Below are positions 1 to 5,097 of a stretch of 5,097 nucleotides of DNA, one piece after another. Under the pieces are notes generated by a model. It was given only the letters and a program-made list of their open reading frames with translations, was not told the origin of the DNA and made no database searches. The stretch comes from Candidatus Peribacteria bacterium (GTDB lineage: Bacteria; Patescibacteriota; Gracilibacteria; Peribacterales; Peribacteraceae): assembly GCA_012515645.1 (NCBI GenBank), contig JAAYXY010000023.1:1-5097 (forward strand), read 5' to 3'. Within the stretch, counting starts at the first letter, position 1, and every line of letters starts with the position of its first letter. The position numbers and the translations under genes are program-made.

Positions 1-1196
1 CAGGCCTCTCGCCTTCCGACCGCTGCAATGTGCGGAGGCAACGTATGGAGGAAGAACTGCACGTAGACCTGAAGCACACTGCTCTCACCGCAGAGCAGAT
101 AGGCCATGCGGATGAGAAGAACTGCGAACAGATGTTCGGTGCGGTGCCGGTACCTGTCGGGTACGCAGGTCCACTGGCAGTGGCATTCAGCTCAGGGGAA
201 AAAGCGGAATTGCACCTGCCGCTTGCCACCACCGAAGGCGCACTCGTCGCGAGCGTGAACCGGGGCTGCAAAGCAATAACGCTTGCAGGCGGAGCACGCA
301 CCGCACACGTGCATCATGGCATCTCACGGTCACTCGCATTCCGCATCCCTAAAGACGTACCCGGCAAAGCTCCGGGAACCGAAACGAAATCGGGTGTACA
401 ATCGTTCATTGGCTTTCTGGAGAGCAAAAAGGAACAGTGGAAGCTTATAGGAGAACAGACGAGCACACATCTCACCATCCTCTCACATACGATCGACCAC
501 CACGAATCACACGTTTTTCTGACGATCTATGCCGACACCGACGAAGCGATGGGCATGAACATGGTAACGATTGCCACACAGGCAATCGGTCAGTGGAGCA
601 TCGGAGCGTACGCAGGGAACGCAGAGTTCGTAACCGTCGCCGGTAATGTGGACAGTGATAAAAAACCCAGCCTGCGTACGAAGGAGCATGGACGAGGATA
701 CGAAGTCATGGCAGAAGCCGCCATACCGGCATCCATCGTGCGGGAGCATCTTAAAGCACAACCAAAAGCCATGATTGCAGCAGCAGAAACGAAAATCCTC
801 GCAGGATCGTATATTGCAGGTGCATTGGGCAAAAATATGCACGCCGCCAACGTCATCGCCGCACTTTACCTGGCAACGGGGCAGGATGCTGCGCATGTTG
901 TAGAAGGTTCCTTGGCAGATACAACCGTAAAAAAGGCAAAAGACGGATTACGCATTAGCGTACGCCTGCCAGCGATCCTCGTCGGCGTACGGGGCGGCGG
1001 CACAGCTCTGCCTGCCCAACAGCAATGCCTGCAGATGCTGCTAGGGCAACAAACGGGGAAAGAACCAACCAATCTCCATCCCTGCGCATACATCGCAGAA
1101 TCGATCGGAGCAGCTGTTCTTGCAGGCGAACTATCCCTCCTCGCCGCGCAGGCAAGCCATACGCTGGCACAGGCACACAAGCAATTGGGGCGTTAA
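1..1196 (+). CDS. hmgA: Class I hydroxymethylglutaryl-CoA reductase (5' partial)
   Basis: Reduces HMG-CoA to mevalonate with NAD(P)H in the cytosol, the committed step of the mevalonate isoprenoid pathway. Numbering residues from the GTG at 30, the landmarks run in class I order: substrate-binding VPVPVGYAGPL (39-49), catalytic Glu69 in ATTEGALVAS, the cofactor motif EAMGMNM (172-178), catalytic Lys211 in SDKKP, catalytic Asp286 in GQDAA, a GGGT-LP segment near 322-328, and the C-terminal catalytic His383 in AQAHKQLGR. The whole ending resembles archaeal enzymes and there is no N-terminal membrane domain. The frame is open to the left edge (first full codon at 3). Residues before the first ATG (45) still look like the family's Arg-rich helix (VRRQRMEEEL), so I infer the gene starts outside the window. 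GGAGG at 34-38, six bases before ATG 45, resembles a ribosome site but also encodes Arg-Arg of that helix. Oddity: the usual Asp of DAMGMNM is Glu. It is the first gene of the mevalonate cluster. Confidence 0.95.
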   Translation, partial: GLSPSDRCNVRRQRMEEELHVDLKHTALTAEQIGHADEKNCEQMFGAVPVPVGYAGPLAVAFSSGEKAELHLPLATTEGALVASVNRGCKAITLAGGARTAHVHHGISRSLAFRIPKDVPGKAPGTETKSGVQSFIGFLESKKEQWKLIGEQTSTHLTILSHTIDHHESHVFLTIYADTDEAMGMNMVTIATQAIGQWSIGAYAGNAEFVTVAGNVDSDKKPSLRTKEHGRGYEVMAEAAIPASIVREHLKAQPKAMIAAAETKILAGSYIAGALGKNMHAANVIAALYLATGQDAAHVVEGSLADTTVKKAKDGLRISVRLPAILVGVRGGGTALPAQQQCLQMLLGQQTGKEPTNLHPCAYIAESIGAAVLAGELSLLAAQASHTLAQAHKQLGR

Positions 1197-1258
1197 ACCT
1201 GTGAGAGAACACACAGGAAGAACACTGTATTTTTTTCTGGTAGAACGATGCAAAACGC

Positions 1259-1264
1259 TACAAT
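1259..1264 (+). promoter_or_regulatory. Candidate -10 box upstream of HMG-CoA synthase
   Basis: TACAAT matches the bacterial -10 consensus at five of six positions. It lies in the 77-nt gap between the reductase stop and the synthase, preceded by AAAACGC. No convincing -35 hexamer is found 16-18 nt upstream; the region holds a T-run and TTCTGG. If used, transcription would begin near 1271, almost at the first synthase codons, so the message would have little or no leader. The same TACAAT word recurs before the Crp-like gene. Confidence 0.4.
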
Positions 1265-1273
1265 GGTAACGCT

Positions 1274-2299
1274 ATCGCCAGCCAGTCCGCCATCATAGGC
1301 TTCGGCATATCCGTACCTTTCGCCCGCATCACTGTGGAGGAAATTGCAGCGAGCCGCGGGGAAGACGGAAAAGCGATCAGTAAAAGCATAGGAGTCGTGC
1401 AAAAGAGTGTCCCCGACACAGGCGAAGACGCATTCACGCTCGCATACGAAGCCGGCAAGCAAGCCATAGAAACAACGAACGTAACACCAACGCAGATATC
1501 TGCAGTATTCGTGGGATCCGAGAGCCATCCTTACGCTGTCAAACCGACAAGCGGGATGGTGGCTGCTGCTCTGGGACTCGACCCCTTCTGCCACAGCGCA
1601 GATCTGGAATTTGCCTGCAAAGCGGGAACAGCCAGTATGCAAATCATCGATGCTATGGTCCGCGCAGGACAGATCCAATACGGGCTTGCTATTGGAAGTG
1701 ACACCGCCCAGAGCAAGCCGGGTGACGCACTGGAATACACGGCAGCAGCCGGGGCAGCGGCAATGCTACTGGGGCATGCAAATGACAGAAGAGCGCTCTG
1801 CCGCATCGAAAAAACGATTTCGTTTACAACGGATACGCCGGATTTTTGGCGACCGAACGGCGCGGAGTACCCAAGCCATGGGGGAAGATTCACCGGAGAA
1901 CCAGGCTACTTCAACCATGTGCGCACAACGATATGTGCAATGCTGGAAACAGCGCAGATCCAACCACAAGAGATAGACCACGTCATCCTGCATATGCCCA
2001 ATGGCAAATTCCCTGCACGCATGGCCAAAGAATGCGGCTTTAGCACAGAACAGATGGAACACGGATTCATTGTGCGCGACATTGGCAACACGTACAGCGC
2101 ATGCTCTCTTCTAGGACTTGCACACGTCCTGCAGAAAGCGGAAAAGGCACAGAAAATCCTTCTCGTATCATATGGATCCGGTGCAGGATGCGACGCATTC
2201 CTGCTCACAATGCTGCGCAAAGGCACACCACTACCCCCGAATCCTACCGAAACGGCATACGTGACGTATAGCCAATACCGACAAAGAATGGCTGTATGA
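1274..2299 (+). CDS. Archaeal-type hydroxymethylglutaryl-CoA synthase, start uncertain
   Basis: Condenses acetyl-CoA with acetoacetyl-CoA to HMG-CoA, the second mevalonate-pathway step. It has the thiolase fold. Numbered from GTG 1334, the likely catalytic residues are Glu63 in GSESHPYAVKP, Cys95 in LEFACKAGT and His220 in LHMPNGKFP; NTYSACS (252-258) and the GSGAG loop (281-285) are also present. These variants are typical of archaeal synthases, which pair with a thiolase and a DUF35 protein, as seen downstream. The first standard start in frame is GTG 1334, but the upstream codons (about 1286-1333) encode SAIIGFGISVPFARI, the conserved first strand of the family. The frame is open from 1244 after TAG 1241-1243 and has no ATG, GTG or TTG before 1334. 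I set 1274 (ATC) because it gives 341 residues, close to the usual length. An indel or a shift from ATG 1263 or 1248, which lie in another frame, is equally possible. No Shine-Dalgarno is visible. It ends at TGA 2297-2299. Confidence 0.93.
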   Translation: MASQSAIIGFGISVPFARITVEEIAASRGEDGKAISKSIGVVQKSVPDTGEDAFTLAYEAGKQAIETTNVTPTQISAVFVGSESHPYAVKPTSGMVAAALGLDPFCHSADLEFACKAGTASMQIIDAMVRAGQIQYGLAIGSDTAQSKPGDALEYTAAAGAAAMLLGHANDRRALCRIEKTISFTTDTPDFWRPNGAEYPSHGGRFTGEPGYFNHVRTTICAMLETAQIQPQEIDHVILHMPNGKFPARMAKECGFSTEQMEHGFIVRDIGNTYSACSLLGLAHVLQKAEKAQKILLVSYGSGAGCDAFLLTMLRKGTPLPPNPTETAYVTYSQYRQRMAV

Positions 2300-2363
2300 A
2301 ATCAAAATACTACCCTCTACACCTCGCCCGCCCTTTCCCCTACACTACCCTCAACATCCTCAC
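2300..2363 (+). promoter_or_regulatory. C-rich, G-depleted leader before the thiolase, possible rut site
   Basis: The 64-nt spacer between the synthase stop and the thiolase ATG contains 31 C, 17 A, 14 T and only 2 G. Such a C-over-G stretch with many pyrimidine-C dimers is the hallmark of Rho-utilisation sites, and would in any case make an unstructured leader. There is no Shine-Dalgarno. A TACACT word at 2341-2346 weakly resembles a -10 box but has no -35 partner. The spacer could tune thiolase expression relative to the synthase; only the composition is seen directly. Confidence 0.35.
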
Positions 2364-3494
2364 ATGGAGCGTGACATCTTCATCATTGGATCAGGACAGA
2401 CACCATTCGGAGAATGGTGGGATAAAGGCATCCGCGAACTCGCGGATGACGCCATAGAAAAAGCGCTGGAAAATGCACCATGCTCTGCCATAGACATCGA
2501 TATGGTCATTGTTGCGAACATGCTGGCTGAACACGTTTCGGGACAAGCACATCTGGGCTCCATGATTGCAAGCCTGCTCCCTCACCAGCCACCGGCAATC
2601 CGTGCAGAAGCGGCATGCGCATCTGGAGCCGTAGCAATGCATACCGCCTGCAGCATGCTGGAAAGCGGCAGAGCCCGCAACATCCTGGTAGTAGGCGTGG
2701 AAAAGATGACCGATGCGGATAACAGTACTATCACCAGTGCGCTGATGGGTGCGGCAGACAACGACAAAGATGCACCCTCCGGCATCACGTTCCCCGGGCT
2801 CTTCGGACTCATTGCTTCGCGCTACATGCACGAATACGGCCTGACACGGGAACAGCTCAGCTGTGTGAGCTCACTGCACCATGCACAGGCAATGGACAAT
2901 CCTAACGCACAGTTTCGGTCCCCAGCCATGCCCGACCAGGTCTCTGCCAGCCCGCTCGTAGCGGATCCTCTGCGATTACTGGACTGCTCACCCATTAGTG
3001 ACGGAGCTGCGGCCTGTATACTTTCAACGGAACACAAGAGTCCATTGCGACTGGCCGCATCGCAAATCACCACGGACACGACGAGCATCACCGGACGAAC
3101 GAACCTGACCAGTTTTGCTGCAACCAGGGAAGCTATGGAACATGCCCTCACAGAAGCCGCAATCGAACGCAGCGACATCAGCACGGTGGAGCTGCATGAC
3201 TGCTTCTCTATTGCAGCGGTCATCAGCCTAGAAGACCTGGGATTTGCGGAACCGGGACGAGGCATAGAACTGTACCAACATCCGGACCCCGCATTCGGCA
3301 TCAACCGAAGCGGCGGACTCAAAGCATGTGGCCACCCTGTGGGTGCCACGGGAATCAAGCAAGTAGTAGAAATAGGAAAACAGCTGCTACAGAGTAAAAA
3401 ACAATGGGGGCTTGCGCAGAACTTCGGCGGCATCGGTGCAACGTGCTGTATTCACATTATAGAAAACCTCTCATCCACGCACAGCCATGTATGA
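2364..3494 (+). CDS. Acetoacetyl-CoA thiolase, SCP2/archaeal type
   Basis: Claisen condensation of two acetyl-CoA to acetoacetyl-CoA, the first mevalonate-pathway step; this family usually works in complex with an HMG-CoA synthase and a DUF35 protein. Of 376 residues, the N-terminal half holds nucleophile Cys85 in EAACASGA and the VGVEKM segment (110-115). The C-terminal half has SPISDGAAA (209-217), ELHDCFS (276-282, the HDxF/S motif with His278) and GGLKACGHPVGATG (317-330) with His324. The end, QNFGGIGAT (352-360), lacks the CxGGG cysteine of classical bacterial biosynthetic thiolases, which marks the SCP2-like/archaeal branch. ATG 2364 gives the expected N-terminus (DIFIIGSGQTPFG), with no Shine-Dalgarno before it. 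The last 8 nt overlap the next gene. Lipid-transfer protein fusions are absent, so this is a stand-alone thiolase. The exact substrate is inferred from the neighbouring genes; without them a general acyl-CoA acetyltransferase would be the safe label. Confidence 0.93.
   Translation: MERDIFIIGSGQTPFGEWWDKGIRELADDAIEKALENAPCSAIDIDMVIVANMLAEHVSGQAHLGSMIASLLPHQPPAIRAEAACASGAVAMHTACSMLESGRARNILVVGVEKMTDADNSTITSALMGAADNDKDAPSGITFPGLFGLIASRYMHEYGLTREQLSCVSSLHHAQAMDNPNAQFRSPAMPDQVSASPLVADPLRLLDCSPISDGAAACILSTEHKSPLRLAASQITTDTTSITGRTNLTSFAATREAMEHALTEAAIERSDISTVELHDCFSIAAVISLEDLGFAEPGRGIELYQHPDPAFGINRSGGLKACGHPVGATGIKQVVEIGKQLLQSKKQWGLAQNFGGIGATCCIHIIENLSSTHSHV
3487..3494 (+). other. Start/stop overlap coupling thiolase and fusion protein
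   Basis: The eight bases ATGTATGA contain the ATG of the DUF35/kinase fusion gene (3487-3489) and the TGA stop of the thiolase (3492-3494) in a different frame. No Shine-Dalgarno precedes the ATG, so ribosomes ending the thiolase probably restart here. Such coupling is common between subunits made in fixed ratio, in line with a shared complex. The upstream frame is closed by TAG 3460-3462 and offers no ATG, GTG or TTG before 3487, which supports this start and rules out a hidden zinc ribbon further upstream. Confidence 0.7.
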
Positions 3495-4428
3495 CACACC
3501 CGCTTCACTCTCACGGCAGCAGAAACAGAGGAGAAACCGGAATCAGCCGGGCACCGTACTCGCGTATACAACAGTACGGCACCCGCCTACTGGATTCGGT
3601 GAATCACCACGACAGATTGCACTGATTTCCCTGGAAGACGGCACACGCGTTCTGGGCAATATGACAACGCAGGAACCCCTGGAAATAGGACAGGCAGTCA
3701 TTCCGCGCATGCGGCTCATGCGAACGAACGAACAGGGATTGCGCACATACGACATCGCCTATGAGCCAGTGATGCCGGTCCGACAAGCGATGCAAAGACA
3801 TCCTGGACGGTACATCGTGGCACTAACGGGACCATCGGGCGTCGGCAAGACGACGATCAATCTGCTGCTCTCCAGTGGCCTGAGTGAGTATGTGCAACAC
3901 GTCCCCATTCTCACAACCCGTACGCCAAAAACAGGCGATGCCGATGAATACCGCCACATTTCCATGGAGGAATTCACACAGCGAAAAAAGGCCGGCGAAA
4001 TCATCGCCGCAACTGCGATTCCGTCGCGCCATGAAAAACGATGGTACGGATACTGCAGAAAAGATATCGAAGCAATCTGGAAGAAGGGGAAAATTCCCAC
4101 AGTGGTCACAGAAATGCACCTGCTGCAAGACCTGGCACAGTACTACGGCAGAAGGAGCATCATTTCCTGCGGACTCCTTCCTCCCGGCCGAAGCCGCCGC
4201 GCCATGCTGTCACAATTGCTCCACCGCCTGCGCAAACGCGGCCGAGACAGCGAAGAAAGTATCGAAGACCGCATTCGCAACGCAGAAAGCGACCTACAGT
4301 TCTTCGAACAGAGAGCGGATCTATTCGACCACCTGATTGTGAACGAAGATCTGGAACGTGCGACAGGAATCATTAAACACTCGGTACTGCGCCTCAGCGC
4401 TATGACAAGCAACCCAATCGAGTCGTAA
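3487..4428 (+). CDS. DUF35 OB-fold / guanylate-kinase-like fusion protein
   Basis: Two-domain protein of 313 residues. Residues about 20-95 match the OB-fold of the DUF35 (ChsH2-like) acyl-CoA-binding family: GTVLAYTTVRHPPTGF (22-37), an ALISLEDGTRVLGN strand pair (45-58), an EIGQAV turn (66-71) and a closing TYDIAYEPV. In archaea such proteins bridge acetoacetyl-CoA thiolase and HMG-CoA synthase and share the CoA site, matching the two genes just upstream. The usual N-terminal zinc ribbon is missing: residues 1-20 are basic and contain no Cys. After a short linker comes a full guanylate-kinase-like domain: P-loop GPSGVGKTT (115-123), TTRTPKTG (143-150), Tyr155, WYGY (186-189), LPPGRS (231-236), RGRDSEESIEDRI (251-263) and LIVNED (283-288). 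Compared by eye with yeast GMP kinase, phosphate-site Arg38 and Tyr50 are kept (Arg145, Tyr155), but guanine-site Glu69, Ser80 and Asp100 become Ala174, Tyr189 and Glu209. ATP binding is likely and GMP as acceptor doubtful. Its start overlaps the thiolase stop, so translation is probably coupled. Confidence 0.88.
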   Translation: MYDTPASLSRQQKQRRNRNQPGTVLAYTTVRHPPTGFGESPRQIALISLEDGTRVLGNMTTQEPLEIGQAVIPRMRLMRTNEQGLRTYDIAYEPVMPVRQAMQRHPGRYIVALTGPSGVGKTTINLLLSSGLSEYVQHVPILTTRTPKTGDADEYRHISMEEFTQRKKAGEIIAATAIPSRHEKRWYGYCRKDIEAIWKKGKIPTVVTEMHLLQDLAQYYGRRSIISCGLLPPGRSRRAMLSQLLHRLRKRGRDSEESIEDRIRNAESDLQFFEQRADLFDHLIVNEDLERATGIIKHSVLRLSAMTSNPIES

Positions 4429-4441
4429 TTTTCGGGGAAAA
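4429..4441 (+). promoter_or_regulatory. Small inverted repeat in the Crp/Fnr-gene promoter, possible operator
   Basis: TTTTC-GGG-GAAAA is a perfect 5-bp inverted repeat around three Gs, and the flanking CGT (4424-4426) and ACG (4443-4445) extend the symmetry imperfectly. It lies right after the fusion-gene stop and just upstream of the TACAAT box, where a bound regulator would affect initiation. The AU-rich stem with a 3-nt loop is too weak for a good terminator. It does not match known TGTGA/TCACA Crp sites or TTGAT/ATCAA Fnr sites. An operator role, perhaps self-regulation, is inference. Confidence 0.3.
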
Positions 4442-4445
4442 AACG

Positions 4446-4451
4446 TACAAT
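4446..4451 (+). promoter_or_regulatory. Candidate -10 box of the Crp/Fnr-family gene, leaderless start
   Basis: TACAAT, five of six consensus bases, preceded by AAAAAACG. Exactly six bases separate it from ATG 4458, so a normal -10 to start-site distance would place transcription start at the A of the ATG, giving a leaderless mRNA. This agrees with the lack of a Shine-Dalgarno sequence. The -35 region (about 4423-4428, TCGTAA) is poor, so an activator or a weak promoter would be expected. Confidence 0.5.
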
Positions 4452-4457
4452 CCCTCC

Positions 4458-5097
4458 ATGCCAAGACCGCACAAATGGTATTGCGAAAAAGTGGAGCTCT
4501 TCGCGGGACTCACGGAAGCAGAAATGCAGGAAATCATCCCCGGGATACTGCACGAGGAATACAAGAAGGGACAGCTCATCTACGCACCCCACGATCGAAT
4601 GCGCTGCACCTGCATCCTCAAGGATGGAGAGGTAACACTCTATACGCTTGTGGAAGGAAAGAGAGTCATCCTGGATATTTTAAATCCGGGAGCCGTATTT
4701 GGCGCATTCGGCACACAGGAAACTGAACGGCAAATGTATGCGGAAGCATCACAAAATTCTGCCATCTGCAAACTGCCGCACAATTTTTTTCTCAAACTCA
4801 TGCAGCACAAACCTCAAATCGCTATGCGGGCTTTTAGCATCCTGAGCAAACGCATCGCACAGTACCAATTACAAGTACAGCTGCTGTCCGGTCTAGCAGC
4901 GCGCGAACGCATTCTGGCAACGATACGGCTGCTCAACGCCAAAGAAGAACAGAACATCCTCCCGCCAATTCTCCGCAGACCCATATCCATCACCCATGAG
5001 AAACTGGCGAATATGACCGGCCTGACGCGTGAAACGGTCACCAAACAGCTCAACCAGCTCATCGAAGAAAACCTGGTACAGGTACATAGACGGCATA
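4458..5097 (+). CDS. Crp/Fnr-family transcriptional regulator (3' partial)
   Basis: DNA-binding regulator with a cyclic-nucleotide-binding-like sensor domain; 213 full codons lie in the window with no stop before the right edge. Residues about 12-110 form the beta-roll: VELFAGLTEAEM (12-23), YKKGQLIY (35-42), LKDGEVTLY (54-62) and LNPGAVFGAFG (75-85). A dimerisation helix follows at about 115-150. The Crp-type helix-turn-helix is ITHEKLANMTGL (178-189) plus recognition helix TRETVTKQLNQL (190-201), very close to E. coli CRP. In the ligand pocket the cAMP-binding Glu of CRP (GE in the PBC) is Ala83 and the Ser after the conserved Arg91 is Gln92, so cAMP is an unlikely effector. The Cys residues (9, 50, 52, 104) do not form the Fnr N-terminal cluster. 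ATG 4458 has no Shine-Dalgarno but sits 6 nt after a TACAAT box. Lying next to the mevalonate genes, it may control them; that is inference. Confidence 0.9.
   Translation, partial: MPRPHKWYCEKVELFAGLTEAEMQEIIPGILHEEYKKGQLIYAPHDRMRCTCILKDGEVTLYTLVEGKRVILDILNPGAVFGAFGTQETERQMYAEASQNSAICKLPHNFFLKLMQHKPQIAMRAFSILSKRIAQYQLQVQLLSGLAARERILATIRLLNAKEEQNILPPILRRPISITHEKLANMTGLTRETVTKQLNQLIEENLVQVHRRH

Noticed and set aside
34..47. GGAGG six bases before ATG 45, as the true start of the reductase
   Set aside because: It is a reasonable-looking site, but the open frame to its left encodes residues matching the family's N-terminal helix, so the bases are better read as Arg codons of a longer gene.
1198..1236. 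Possible terminator after the reductase: CCTGTG (1198-1203) pairs with CACAGG (1212-1217), followed later by a run of seven T (1230-1236)
   Set aside because: The T-run begins 12 nt after the 6-bp stem. The alternative stem that reaches the T-run (ACAG 1213-1216 with CTGT 1225-1228) has only four pairs. Neither is a convincing intrinsic terminator, though weak attenuation cannot be excluded.
1201..1269. Short 22-codon frame from GTG 1201, just after the reductase stop
   Set aside because: It has no ribosome site, resembles nothing known and sits in the promoter-like spacer; a chance frame is the simplest explanation.
2822..3433. 203-codon open frame on the minus strand opposite the thiolase
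   Set aside because: The plus-strand thiolase has full family motifs across the same bases. The antisense product is Ser/Cys-rich with no recognisable domain, typical of a shadow frame. Similar minus-strand frames at 1193-1678, 507-896 and 2391-2831 were dismissed for the same reason.
3884..4336. 150-codon plus-strand frame overlapping the kinase-like domain
   Set aside because: It is an alternate frame within a segment whose main frame encodes continuous guanylate-kinase motifs; the product is low-complexity and has no family signature.
1..5097. CRISPR arrays, tRNA or rRNA genes, insertion sequences, long direct repeats, recoded stop codons
   Set aside because: No repeat-spacer pattern, tRNA cloverleaf or transposase was seen on reading both strands, and TGA is used as a normal stop at 2297 and 3492, which argues against UGA reassignment as in Gracilibacteria.

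Overview
The window is a compact, same-strand (+) gene cluster from what looks like a bacterium. It has mid-range GC, ordinary TAA/TGA stops, almost no spacer DNA, -10-like TACAAT boxes and a Crp/Fnr-family regulator. The metabolic genes, however, are of the archaeal type. No marker here names the organism; a Candidate Phyla Radiation-like lineage (for example Peregrinibacteria) is only a guess.

Layout: (1) 1-1196, class I HMG-CoA reductase, whose reading frame runs off the left edge. (2) about 1274-2299, archaeal-type HMG-CoA synthase; coding signal extends upstream of its first standard start codon (GTG 1334), so the true start is unclear. (3) 2364-3494, SCP2/archaeal-type acetoacetyl-CoA thiolase, behind a 64-nt leader that is rich in C and almost free of G. 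(4) 3487-4428, overlapping the thiolase by 8 nt: a DUF35-type OB-fold acyl-CoA-binding domain without its usual zinc ribbon, fused in frame to a complete guanylate-kinase-like P-loop domain. (5) 4458 to the right edge, a Crp/Fnr-family transcription factor cut off by the window end.

Together the genes encode the upper mevalonate pathway: 2 acetyl-CoA to acetoacetyl-CoA (thiolase), to HMG-CoA (synthase), to mevalonate (reductase). In archaea the thiolase and HMG-CoA synthase form a channeling complex bridged by a DUF35 protein. Here that bridging subunit appears to carry a kinase-like module, which is the most unusual thing in the window. By-eye alignment shows an intact P-loop but changes at the positions that recognise guanine in true GMP kinases, so it may phosphorylate something else or act as a nucleotide sensor.

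Regulation: TACAAT boxes lie just upstream of the synthase and of the Crp-like gene, each below a small similar imperfect palindrome. The Crp-like mRNA could be leaderless. None of the four internal gene starts has a clear Shine-Dalgarno sequence.
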